Shown here: piece after piece, positions 53,700 through 61,537 of the stretch
Position numbering within the stretch: the stretch's first letter is position 1
Layout: the number at the start of each line of letters is the position of its first letter
Source of the DNA: Collimonas silvisoli
GTDB taxonomy: Bacteria; Pseudomonadota; Gammaproteobacteria; Burkholderiales; Burkholderiaceae_D
DNA length: 64,000 nt
Assembly (NCBI RefSeq): GCF_018305005.1
Contig: NZ_JAGQEG010000012.1
Coordinates: 1 to 64,000 of the forward strand
Reading direction: 5' to 3'
The notes under the pieces: model-generated
What the model saw: the letters and a program-made list of their open reading frames with translations, nothing else
Told to the model about the DNA's origin: nothing
Databases searched by the model: none
Translations under genes and position numbers: made by a program

Positions 53700-55052
53700 C
53701 TACTGTTTTCCCAATTCCTGCATCGGCGTGCGATAGGTTTCGCGCGCCGTGGCAGCAGAAATGGCGGCGATGATAGCAGTAACGCTGACGAATACCGCTA
53801 CCGGCATCCAGCCATCCGCACCCGGTTTCAATATCGCCGCGCTGATGGTCGGCGCGAAACCGCCCAGCGCAAAGCCGATCTGGGTGCCGATGGCCATGCC
53901 GGACAGGCGCACCCGGGTATCGAACATTTCGCCATACAAGGATGGCCAGATGCCGTTTGTGGCGCTATACACAACGCCGGACAACAGCAGGCCCAAGACA
54001 AAGATCAGCGGGATATTGGCTTGGCTGATGCTCCACAGATAAGGCCAGATCAGGCAGGCGCAGGCCAGCGCGCCAAAGATGAATACCGGTTTGCGGCCGA
54101 TGCGATCCGATAATGCGGCGAAAGCCGGAATCGCCGCCAGCGCCACCAGATTTGCCAGAATCAATACCGTCAGCATGGTGGCCCGTGGAATGTGCACGGT
54201 GTTGACTGCGTATGACAGCGTAAACACGCTGAAAATGGTGCTCACCACCGAGATCTGGGCGCAAAAAATGACACGCGCCAGATTCTTCTTATGGTCACGC
54301 AGCAGCACCACCAGCGGCAGCTTGGTTTGCTGATGTGATTTTTCCTGTTCGAAGGCGGGCGTCTCAGGCAAGGTGCGGCGCACCCAGATGCCGACCAGCA
54401 CCACAATCGCACTCAGGAAAAACGGAATCCGCCAGCCCCATGACAACAGCTGCTCTTCAGGCAGTGCGGAAATCGGCAGGAAAACCAGGGTGGCGAGAAT
54501 CAGGCCGGCCTGGGTTCCGCTCAGGGTGAAGCTGGTAAAAAAGGCGCGCCGATGCGGCGGCGCATGCTCCAGCGTCATCGAATTGGCGCCGGCCTGCTCG
54601 CCTGCCGCCGACACGCCTTGCAGCATGCGCAGTATCACCAGCATGATCGGGGCGCTGATGCCGACCTGGCCATAGGTTGGCAGCAAACCGACCGTAAAGG
54701 TAGATACCCCCATCAACAATAAAGTGAAGGTGAGCACTTTTTTGCGGCCATACCTATCGCCGATATGGCCCAGCAGCACCGCGCCGATCGGCCGCGTGAC
54801 ATAGCCGACGCCGAAAGTGGCGAAAGCCGCCACGGTAGCCGCTACCGGGTCAAACGAAGGGAAAAATATCTTGCCGAACACCAACGCCGCCGCGGTGCCG
54901 TAAATGAAAAAATCGTAATACTCGACCGCGCTACCGATCCAGCTGGCCAGCGCTGCTTTGCGCGGCGATCGGGTGGCGGGTTGCGATGCGGCGTTGGCCG
55001 CACTGCCGACGCTCGACGCCGGAATTTGTTTCGATACTGTAGATGTAGACAT
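53700..55052 (-). CDS. MFS symporter, MHS family (first of a pair; shikimate-type candidate)
   Basis: A 450-residue, 12-helix symporter: LASWIGSAVEYYDFFIYGTAAALVFGKIFFP, GHIGDRYGRKKVLTFTLLLMG and RMLQGVSAAGEQAGANSMTLEHAPPHRRAFFTSF. The polar N-terminus of 30 residues is Ser/Ala-rich. It sits directly downstream of a porin and of the quinate/shikimate enzymes. This makes it the better of the two candidates for shikimate or quinate uptake, comparable to ShiA-type MHS proteins. The gene pair is 41 bases apart, so it is probably co-transcribed with the following symporter. Confidence 0.88.
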   Translation of the reverse strand: MSTSTVSKQIPASSVGSAANAASQPATRSPRKAALASWIGSAVEYYDFFIYGTAAALVFGKIFFPSFDPVAATVAAFATFGVGYVTRPIGAVLLGHIGDRYGRKKVLTFTLLLMGVSTFTVGLLPTYGQVGISAPIMLVILRMLQGVSAAGEQAGANSMTLEHAPPHRRAFFTSFTLSGTQAGLILATLVFLPISALPEEQLLSWGWRIPFFLSAIVVLVGIWVRRTLPETPAFEQEKSHQQTKLPLVVLLRDHKKNLARVIFCAQISVVSTIFSVFTLSYAVNTVHIPRATMLTVLILANLVALAAIPAFAALSDRIGRKPVFIFGALACACLIWPYLWSISQANIPLIFVLGLLLSGVVYSATNGIWPSLYGEMFDTRVRLSGMAIGTQIGFALGGFAPTISAAILKPGADGWMPVAVFVSVTAIIAAISAATARETYRTPMQELGKQ

Positions 55053-55145
55053 GACGTCCTCGATGATCTATAGGTTTAATTTTTTGCACGAAGAGAACGG
55101 ATTCTCCACATGATAGCGTTCAAATAGCTGGCTCAGACAGCGCGC

Positions 55146-56276
55146 TTAAAACCGATGCAGGATGCCTGCTTGCAAACCGATCAGGCTTTTGCCGTTGATG
55201 TCTGCCCCGGCCAGGTTGGCAGTGGGGCCGGCAGAACCGCTGAAACGGAAGCCGGCGTTGGCGTCGTTCTTCATATAGTTGGCGAAACCGTAGAGCGTGG
55301 TGCGCTTGGATAAATCGTAGTAAGTCCCAAGGTTGCCGCCTTGCGCTCCTGAATCACGATGCGATCTATCCTTCATGACGCCATACAAGGCGCCGATCCG
55401 CCATTGCGGAGTGAGACGATAGTCGGCCGATATCTGGTAGATGTTGTACATGCGCAGCACATCCGGATTGCTTCCCGCAAAGGCATTGCCGGGGATGCTG
55501 ACGTTGCTGAGAATGGCGGTGGCGTTGTTGCCGCTGGCATTCGCCGTCACGTTGTTGCTGCGCACGTAAGCCAGATAAAGCTTGCCCTGGCCGTAGTCGT
55601 AATCCGCATACAGATTGTGATAAACCACCCGTTCTGAATAGAGCGCCTTCGCCGCCGGTTTCGCCCACAACCCGGCATAGCCGGCGCGATACGGTCCGTT
55701 GCTGTAATCCAGCCCGAGTTGATAGACGCCGCGCGCGCCCAGGCCCTCCCCCGCGGTTTCAGTCAACGCATAATGCGCATCAAGCTGAAAGCCCGCCAGG
55801 CGCGGCGACTTGTAGGAGAGATCATTGTCATAGCGCGACGGCACGCCAAAGGTATTGATGACCGAACCGTAAGTGGTGCGTTCGGTGTAGTCGATAGCGC
55901 CGCCGATGAAGAACGGGATGCTGTTCTGGCGGCCGATACGGAACTCGCCCGCCGGCGTGTTCATGCCGACCCAGGCCTGGCGGTCGAACAGGCGGCTGGA
56001 ATCCGCCGCGCCGCCGGTGTTGGCGTTCAAGCCTTGCTCCAGCGTGAACTTGGTCTGGTAACCGCCACCCAATTCTTCGACGCCGCGCAAGCCGAGGCGG
56101 CTGCGCAAGATGGCGCCGTCGTTGAGGCCGGTGACGCTGGTGCCGCTGCTACTGTGGATGTAGCCGAGGTACTGGTCTATGTCACCGTACAAGGTGACGC
56201 CGGGCTCGGCATGTGCCGAAGCGGAATAAGCGGAACAAGCGGCGAGGCTGCAGGCAGCGACGAATTTCATCTTCAT
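55146..56276 (-). CDS. Gram-negative trimeric porin
   Basis: A 376-residue betaproteobacterial porin with signal peptide (about residues 1-23, SAHA before EPGVTLYGDID). The start GVTLYGDIDQYLGYIHSSSGT, the conserved SRLGLRGVEELGGGYQTKFTLEQGLN, and RLFDRQAWVGMNTPAGEFRIGRQN are classic for the OmpC-like porins of this class. The C-terminus is HRF. It forms general diffusion pores, here probably tuned to the aromatic or alicyclic acids of the adjacent pathway. It lies between dehydroquinase and the two symporters in the same orientation. Confidence 0.93.
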   Translation of the reverse strand: MKMKFVAACSLAACSAYSASAHAEPGVTLYGDIDQYLGYIHSSSGTSVTGLNDGAILRSRLGLRGVEELGGGYQTKFTLEQGLNANTGGAADSSRLFDRQAWVGMNTPAGEFRIGRQNSIPFFIGGAIDYTERTTYGSVINTFGVPSRYDNDLSYKSPRLAGFQLDAHYALTETAGEGLGARGVYQLGLDYSNGPYRAGYAGLWAKPAAKALYSERVVYHNLYADYDYGQGKLYLAYVRSNNVTANASGNNATAILSNVSIPGNAFAGSNPDVLRMYNIYQISADYRLTPQWRIGALYGVMKDRSHRDSGAQGGNLGTYYDLSKRTTLYGFANYMKNDANAGFRFSGSAGPTANLAGADINGKSLIGLQAGILHRF

Positions 56277-56359
56277 GACATCTCCATTTGGTTTGTTTTT
56301 TTGTGATTAATTGGTTGTGATCAATGCAGCGCCGACGGTCTTCAGCGCCGCGGTTTTTC

Positions 56360-56815
56360 CTACTGCGTTGCAATTGCGGTAATCGCCAGCGCATAACCCT
56401 TGACGCCGAACCCGGCGATCACTCCCTGCGCCACCGGCGACAGCCACGAGTGATGGCGAAACGGTTCGCGCGCATGGACGTTCGAGATGTGCAGTTCGAT
56501 CAGGTGGACGGCAGCGCCTTTGATGGCGTCATGCAGGGCAATCGAGGTATGGGTATAGGCGCCGGCGTTGAACACCACCCCGGCCAGGGCGCCGGCGGCC
56601 TGCTTCGCTCCCGCCTCATGAATCCAGTCGATCAACAGACCTTCGTGATTCGACTGGCGGAAATCCAGGGTGAAATTGTGCGCCAGGCAGGCGTCGCGGC
56701 AGATCGTTTCAACTCCGGCCAGAGTCTGCTCGCCATACACAGCCGGTTCGCGGCTGCCTAGCAGATTCAGGTTGGGGCCGTTCAACACCAGAACGGATTT
56801 TGGGTGTGGGGTCAT
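56360..56815 (-). CDS. aroQ: 3-dehydroquinate dehydratase, type II
   Basis: A 151-residue type II dehydroquinase: LVLNGPNLNLLGSREPAVYG with the catalytic Tyr near residue 27 and its Arg partner, then FRQSNHEGLLIDWIHEA, FNAGAYTHTSIALHDAI and ELHISNVHAREPFRHHS, which supplies the catalytic His. It dehydrates 3-dehydroquinate to 3-dehydroshikimate. The location among quinate/shikimate catabolic genes argues that this copy is catabolic rather than biosynthetic. A 3' neighbour porin and a 5' TIM-barrel enzyme are co-directional. Confidence 0.95.
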   Translation of the reverse strand: MTPHPKSVLVLNGPNLNLLGSREPAVYGEQTLAGVETICRDACLAHNFTLDFRQSNHEGLLIDWIHEAGAKQAAGALAGVVFNAGAYTHTSIALHDAIKGAAVHLIELHISNVHAREPFRHHSWLSPVAQGVIAGFGVKGYALAITAIATQ

Positions 56816-56897
56816 GCTGTCTCCTCGGTAACCTCAATAAAGCTGCGTGATTTTTGTTATTTGCAGCTATTGTTTTTTTACTGTTTTATGCGGAGGG

Positions 56898-57785
56898 CTA
56901 AGCCATGGTCGGGTGCCCCGCGCTGGGTTGGCGCACCTGCAGGCTGCGCCGCAGCACCTGGTCGGTGACCCACTTGGCGGCGCGATGCGCGCGGCGGGCC
57001 ACGATCTCGGGCGACAGCTGCAAATAATCGTCATTGAAAACTTCAAAACTGTAGTCGCCGCGATAACCGCCCCGATCCAGCCGCCGCAACAGCTCCGACA
57101 ACTCTTTCGAATGCGCGCCCTCGCCCGGAAATACGCGCAGATGCCGCGCCGTTTCCAGCCGCTCTTCGGCACTGCGGATATCGCGCCACATGAAATCGGA
57201 GAGCTGCACCATGGCGATCTTGTCGCTCGGAATATCCTGCAAGCCATCCAGATCGGCCTGATTCGCCAGCATGTGGAAGGAATCGAGCACCACGCCCAGG
57301 TTGGCGTGATCGGCCAGTTCTACCGCTTCCCACGACTGCTGGTATTGATTGACATGACGCCCCCAGGACAGTGCTTCGTAACCGACGCGCACCCCAAGCG
57401 GCACCGCCAGCGTCGCCAGTTTGGCCAGATGGCGCGCAATCAAGGGCAGTTCGCCGCTGGCGTGGCTGGAGGTGCTGGAACAAACCATCAGCAACGGCGC
57501 GCCTACCGCCTGGCACACTTGCAGCAGGTTCTTGGCGATATCCAGTTTGTATTCATGCAAAGCGCCGGACAGCCCCTCGAAATCGCGCATGACCTGGATT
57601 CCGGTCACCCGGATTCCGCTAGCCTTGACCAGGCGCACCGCCTGCTCCAGGCCGCCGGGATGGCCGGCCAGATCCTTGGCCCACAACATGATCTGTGAAA
57701 ATCCGGCGGCCTTGGAGGCGTTTAATTTTGACTCCAGCGGCCCGGCCAACGTGATGCTGTCCATGCCGAAATTGCTCAGGTTCAT
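56898..57785 (-). CDS. TIM-barrel enzyme, probable 3-dehydroshikimate dehydratase catalytic part
   Basis: A 295-residue AP-endonuclease-2/xylose-isomerase-type TIM barrel. Metal-site motifs include VRVGYEALSWGRHVNQYQQSWEAVELAD, NLGVVLDSFHMLANQADLDG, MVQLSDFMWRDI, RVFPGEGAHSKEL and YSFEVFNDDY, the pattern of the N-terminal domain of QuiC/QsuB dehydroshikimate dehydratases. These turn 3-dehydroshikimate into protocatechuate. In those proteins the barrel is fused to an HPPD-like domain; here that domain is a separate gene two genes upstream. Start and upstream AroE-like stop overlap by four bases (ATGA). The activity is inferred from context. Confidence 0.82.
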   Translation of the reverse strand: MNLSNFGMDSITLAGPLESKLNASKAAGFSQIMLWAKDLAGHPGGLEQAVRLVKASGIRVTGIQVMRDFEGLSGALHEYKLDIAKNLLQVCQAVGAPLLMVCSSTSSHASGELPLIARHLAKLATLAVPLGVRVGYEALSWGRHVNQYQQSWEAVELADHANLGVVLDSFHMLANQADLDGLQDIPSDKIAMVQLSDFMWRDIRSAEERLETARHLRVFPGEGAHSKELSELLRRLDRGGYRGDYSFEVFNDDYLQLSPEIVARRAHRAAKWVTDQVLRRSLQVRQPSAGHPTMA

Positions 57786-58630
57786 ATCGCCTCCAACAGC
57801 CGAAACGCATCCGACGATACGCCCGGCCAGCCGAACAGTTCCAGGTACAGCGGCGCTTGTTCGATCATCATCTCGCGCCCTTTCTGGATGCGGCAGCCGT
57901 GGCGCTGCGCTTCCACCAGCAAGCGCGTCATTTCAATCTTCATGCCGCAATCGGCGACGATGCAGGACGGCGCAATGCCGCTCAGGTCCAGCGGCAGAGG
58001 ATCGTCCGGGCTCATGCCAAGCGGGGTCGAATTGACGACCAGGTCGTAACCTTCGGCAAACGGCGTGCCGATCACTACTTCAGTGGTGCTGAACATTTTC
58101 TGCAAGCGCTGGCGCAGCGCTTCGGCCTGCTCGCGGCGCGTATCGTAAATGGCGACATGACGAATGCCGCGTGCCGCCAGCGCCGCCGCCACCGCGCAGC
58201 CGACGCCGCCGCTGCCGACCACCAAGGCTCTGGCGCGCGGCCAGTCGAACGGCGTGTCGCCGCAGGTGCGGTCGAAGGCGCGCACAAAACCTTCGCCGTC
58301 GATCAGGTCGCCGATCAGGGTCTGGCCATCCTGGCTTTTGTAGATGGCGTTGCAGGCGCCCGCCAGCACGGCGCGCTCGGTCGGCTGGTCGACCGCTTCC
58401 ACGCTCATCGGCTTATGCGGGATCGATACCAGGATGCCGCCCACGTTCTCCGCCGCCATCAGCATGCGCACCGCGGCAATGTAGCCGGCCGGTGGAATCT
58501 TGAGCGGAATCACGCGGGCGTCGATGTCGTGGCGCTTGAAGTAGGCGTTGAACAAGGTCGGCGCCTTGACTTGCTCGACCGGCCAGCCGATGACCGGGAA
58601 AATGCGGGTACTGCCGGAAATCTCAAGCAT
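57782..58630 (-). CDS. Shikimate/quinate dehydrogenase (AroE family)
   Basis: A 282-residue AroE-type protein. The substrate domain has VSIPHK with the catalytic Lys73, GACNAIY with Asn94 and GDLIDGEGF with Asp111; the cofactor domain has GSGGVGCAVAAALAARG, followed by DTRREQAEALRQRL, where an Asp at the strand end suggests NAD rather than NADP. The usual N-terminal Ser-x-Ser motif is replaced by GWPVEQVKAP, so carboxylate binding differs from biosynthetic AroE. With aroQ and the dehydratase genes it most likely performs NAD-linked oxidation of quinate or shikimate. It overlaps both neighbours by a few bases. Confidence 0.87.
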   Translation of the reverse strand: MLEISGSTRIFPVIGWPVEQVKAPTLFNAYFKRHDIDARVIPLKIPPAGYIAAVRMLMAAENVGGILVSIPHKPMSVEAVDQPTERAVLAGACNAIYKSQDGQTLIGDLIDGEGFVRAFDRTCGDTPFDWPRARALVVGSGGVGCAVAAALAARGIRHVAIYDTRREQAEALRQRLQKMFSTTEVVIGTPFAEGYDLVVNSTPLGMSPDDPLPLDLSGIAPSCIVADCGMKIEMTRLLVEAQRHGCRIQKGREMMIEQAPLYLELFGWPGVSSDAFRLLEAI

Positions 58631-59522
58631 GTTGCTGCTCCTGCTGGCTGATATTCTGCTGACTAACGACGAGTTCGAAACTGATCCCGCTTTTATATAG
58701 TTGCGTCAACGCGCCCTTTTCGCTGGCTTGCGCCGGTTCGCGGTCGATGAACACGATGCCTCTTTGTTTCAGCAGCCGCACTGCCTCCAGCACATCGGGC
58801 GCGCCTATGCCAACCCGCACCAGCTGTTCATCCCATTGCAGGCCGGCGGCGCCCTCGGGCGGCTCTACCAGTTGCAGGTAAAAACGGTGGCAAGGACTTT
58901 CCAGCAATACCCCTTTCGGCAAGACGCCAAAATAGCGGCCTTGCGGCAGCGGCTGGAAATCCATCAGTTGCTGGTAAAAATCGATCCATTCCGGCGAACG
59001 GTCGCGCCCGATGGTCTGCACCACGCCAACAAAATGCATGCCTGCCAGCGCCGGCGGATTGGCCGGGGCGTTCAAGATCGGTTTGAAATCAACGTCGTAG
59101 ATCGAAAAATCGCGGAAACGATCGACGAAATACAGGATCGAATCGCCGACTCCATGCACGCCGGGGATATTCAACTCCATCACGCCGGCGCGGGTCTGGA
59201 TCGCCCAGGCGCCCATCTCGATCGCATGGCGGTAGGCGGCGTCGGCGTCGCGCACCCGCAGCGCAATCGCACTGATGACTGTCGCCTGCGGCTCGCTGTC
59301 GCCTTGCGGCAAAGAGGACGGGTCGGCATTGACGATCACATTCATCGTGCCTTGGCGATACAAGGTCACTTCGCGCGAACGATGGCGGGCGGTCGCAACA
59401 AATCCCATCTGCTCCAGCAAAGCCCCCAGCGCCAGCGGCTGGGCGCTGGCATATTCGATGAATTCAATGCCGTCGATGCCGAGCGGATTATTCGGTTCCG
59501 GATTGTGTTCTTGCGCAGTCAT
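58623..59522 (-). CDS. VOC/HPPD-like protein, probable detached C-terminal half of dehydroshikimate dehydratase
   Basis: A 299-residue protein of two vicinal-oxygen-chelate modules. GIDGIEFIEYASAQPLALGALLEQMGFVATARHRSREVTLYRQG, then PGVHGVGDSILYFVDRF, MHFVGVVQTIGRDRSPEWIDFYQQLMDF and, at the end, SGISFELVV match the C-terminal 4-hydroxyphenylpyruvate-dioxygenase-like domain of QuiC/QsuB proteins. That domain is fused to the TIM-barrel dehydratase in those enzymes. Here it is the first gene of the operon with AroE between it and the barrel. A true HPPD function is less likely because the typical HPPD tail is absent. The genes overlap by eight bases. Confidence 0.8.
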   Translation of the reverse strand: MTAQEHNPEPNNPLGIDGIEFIEYASAQPLALGALLEQMGFVATARHRSREVTLYRQGTMNVIVNADPSSLPQGDSEPQATVISAIALRVRDADAAYRHAIEMGAWAIQTRAGVMELNIPGVHGVGDSILYFVDRFRDFSIYDVDFKPILNAPANPPALAGMHFVGVVQTIGRDRSPEWIDFYQQLMDFQPLPQGRYFGVLPKGVLLESPCHRFYLQLVEPPEGAAGLQWDEQLVRVGIGAPDVLEAVRLLKQRGIVFIDREPAQASEKGALTQLYKSGISFELVVSQQNISQQEQQHA

Positions 59523-59599
59523 GCTGATCCTTGGCTGAAATGGTCAGGCCAAGTATAGGAATGGCGTAGCGAGAAAAATAGCCCGGAAAATGTGCAATA

Positions 59600-59614
59600 C
59601 TGCGCTAATCGCGC
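59600..59614. promoter_or_regulatory. PcaR-like box between the quinate operon and the first IclR gene
   Basis: CTGCGCTAATCGCGC agrees in 11 of 15 positions with GTTCGATAATCGCAC, the PcaR site as I recall it from Pseudomonas putida. It also forms the small palindrome TGCGC/GCGCA at 59601-59615. It lies between divergent starts at 59522 and 59654. Confidence 0.5.
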
Positions 59615-59653
59615 AAGCGGAGCGATTCGCGCGCATTTTTGGAATTATTTTCG

Positions 59654-60436
59654 ATGCAAAAACCTGAATTACTGGAAGTGGAAGTCGCCAAGCGCGATCT
59701 GATCGACGGCTTGATCAAGGGCATCGACGTGATTACGGCCTTCAATGACGATACGGTGCGCCTGACGGCGAGCGAGCTGGCGGAAAAAGTGGCGCTCAGC
59801 CGCAGTGCGGCGCGCCGCTATTTGCTGACCTTGGTGCATATCGGCCTGGCGGCGACCGACGGCCGCAGCTTCTGGCTGACGCCCAAGGTGCTCAACCTGG
59901 GGCGCTCCTACCTGGATTCAGCGCGGCTGCCGCGCGCCATCGTGCCTTTCTTGCAACGGCTGACCCTGCAACTGCAGGAATCGACCAATTATTCCGTGCT
60001 GGAGGGCGACGACGTGGTGTATGTCAGCCGCGTCAATGCACCGCGCCTGCTGACCACCGGCTTCGAACCCGGCACCCGTTTGCCGGCCTACACATCGACC
60101 GCCGGCCGGGTGCTGTTGTCAGCCATGCCGGACGCCGAGTTGCGCGCCTATCTGGAGCGGATCGACCTGATCGCCTACACCCACCTGACCGTCACCGACA
60201 AGGAGCAACTGTTCCGAGAGCTGATCACCATCCGCGAAGACGGTTTCGGCGTTACTGAAAACCAGTATGAAATCGGCCTGCGCGGCATTTCGGTGCCGAT
60301 CAAAAGCCGCCGCGGCGCCTTGATCGGCGCTTTGAGCGTCTCGATGATGATCTCCAGCTGCTCGAAAGCCGAAGCAACGGCGCGCTGCCTGCCTGCGCTG
60401 CAGGCTACCGCCAATACTTTGATGATGTGGGTCTGA
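59654..60436 (+). CDS. IclR-family transcriptional regulator (PcaR/PobR type), first copy
   Basis: A 260-residue regulator. The winged helix is LIKGIDVITAFNDDTVRLTASELAEKVALSRSAARRYLLTLVHIGL. The effector domain has VLEGDDVVYVSRVNAPRLLTTGFEPGTRLPAYTSTAGRVLLSAMPD and GFGVTENQYEIGLRGISVPI, typical of the Pca/Pob branch of IclR proteins. I chose the ATG at 59654, which follows GGAA, over a TTG five codons earlier. It is divergent from the quinate/shikimate operon and probably activates it in response to an aromatic or alicyclic acid. It is clearly a paralogue of the IclR gene that follows. Confidence 0.92.
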   Translation: MQKPELLEVEVAKRDLIDGLIKGIDVITAFNDDTVRLTASELAEKVALSRSAARRYLLTLVHIGLAATDGRSFWLTPKVLNLGRSYLDSARLPRAIVPFLQRLTLQLQESTNYSVLEGDDVVYVSRVNAPRLLTTGFEPGTRLPAYTSTAGRVLLSAMPDAELRAYLERIDLIAYTHLTVTDKEQLFRELITIREDGFGVTENQYEIGLRGISVPIKSRRGALIGALSVSMMISSCSKAEATARCLPALQATANTLMMWV

Positions 60437-60453
60437 ATCCAGCTCGAATTCTG

Positions 60454-60472
60454 GCGCGGATATGGGCCGCGC
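60454..60472. terminator. Short GC hairpin between convergent IclR genes
   Basis: GCGCGG (60454-60459) pairs with CCGCGC (60467-60472) with loop ATATGGG. It lies in the 36-base gap between the two convergent IclR genes. No T-run is present, so this is weak evidence for a terminator. Confidence 0.35.
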
Positions 60473-61294
60473 TTACAACAGCGCCGTCAACTCAACCTGC
60501 ACTTTCAGCAGCGCCGGCAGGCAGCGTTCGACGATATCTTCCACCGGCATGCGCGCCGCATGCACGCTGACGTTCACCGCCGCCACCGTTTCTCCCCGAA
60601 AATTCTTCAGCGGAACCGCAATCGTGCGCAACCCCAATTCAAGTTCTTGATCAACCACCGCATAACCTTGCGCCCGGGTACGGGTAATTTCCAGCAATAG
60701 CCGCTCTTTGTTGACGATAGTGTGGGCGGTGATCGGCTCAAGCTGCAGCCGCGCCAGAAACGCTTCGATCTGGGCTTGCGGCAAGCTGGCCAGCAAGACC
60801 CGGCCGCTAGCCGTGCAAAACGCAGGCACCCGGGTGCCCGGCTGCAAGGTCGACGATACCAGGCGGCCGGCGCTGACCGCAGCCACGCAAACCAGTTCAT
60901 CGTGATCCAGCACGCCGGCCGAGGACGCCTCTTCCAATGAATACGCCAGGCGATACAGCAAAGGCTGAACAATCCGCGGCAGACGGGCGGAATGCAGATA
61001 CGACTGCCCCAGGCGCAGCACCTTGGGCGTCAGCGAAAACACTTTTTGTTCGTGCCGCACGTAGCCCAGATGCGTCAGGGTAATCAGGTAACGCCGGGCC
61101 GCCGCACGGGTCAGGCCGGCGCGCTGCGCCACCTCGCTGATGGTCAGCCGCGAGCGCTCCTGATCAAAGGCTTCGATCACTTGCAAGCCTTTTTCCAGTC
61201 CGGCGATCAGGTCGCGCTTTAACGGCCCTTCATCCTCCGGCGCGGCCCCCGACGGTTCGCCCGCAAACGTGTCAGGCAAGGAATCCTTAGTCAT
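60473..61294 (-). CDS. IclR-family transcriptional regulator (PcaR type), second copy
   Basis: A 273-residue regulator with about 30 extra polar residues before the winged helix (LEKGLQVIEAFDQERSRLTISEVAQRAGLTRAAARRYLITLTHLGYV). The effector domain reads VLDHDELVCVAAVSAGRLVSSTLQPGTRVPAFCTASGRVLLASLP. Then comes GYAVVDQELELGLRTIAVPLKNFRGETVAAVNVSVHAARM, the signature region of PcaR/PcaU/PobR. The ATG at 61294 follows GGAGATTTT. It is divergent from pcaHGB and therefore is the best candidate activator of protocatechuate degradation. Confidence 0.93.
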   Translation of the reverse strand: MTKDSLPDTFAGEPSGAAPEDEGPLKRDLIAGLEKGLQVIEAFDQERSRLTISEVAQRAGLTRAAARRYLITLTHLGYVRHEQKVFSLTPKVLRLGQSYLHSARLPRIVQPLLYRLAYSLEEASSAGVLDHDELVCVAAVSAGRLVSSTLQPGTRVPAFCTASGRVLLASLPQAQIEAFLARLQLEPITAHTIVNKERLLLEITRTRAQGYAVVDQELELGLRTIAVPLKNFRGETVAAVNVSVHAARMPVEDIVERCLPALLKVQVELTALL

Positions 61295-61307
61295 AAAATC
61301 TCCATTT

Positions 61308-61322
61308 GGGCGTATATCGCAC
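61308..61322. promoter_or_regulatory. PcaR-like half-site near the second IclR gene
   Basis: GGGCGTATATCGCAC matches the recalled PcaR box in 10 of 15 positions, including TATCGCAC... at its right half (ATCGCAC exact). It begins 13 bases upstream of the IclR start, a position suited to autorepression. A related GGGCGTTATGCGG follows at about 61328. Confidence 0.4.
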
Positions 61323-61432
61323 AGTGTGGGCGTTATGCGGCTACAGCAGCATGGTATCACCTTGATGCCGTCTCATCGATCTCTTATGATTCCTTACCAC
61401 TTGGAGAGAAAGCCAGGGGTTTGCGCGATAGT

Positions 61433-61447
61433 CGCACAAGCAAGCAA
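61433..61447. promoter_or_regulatory. PcaR-like box upstream of pcaHGB
   Basis: GCGCGATAGTCGCAC matches the recalled PcaR box GTTCGATAATCGCAC in 12 of 15 positions and is a near-palindrome (TGCGCGA/TCGCACA at 61432-61448). It lies 90 bases before the pcaH start. Confidence 0.55.
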
Positions 61448-61537
61448 AAACACGCACAAATCCCGCTCTTTCCCCGCCGCTTAAGTAGATGGCTGCCAGA
61501 CGTCATTGCACGCCGCCCAAACCGAAGGAGAACTTAC

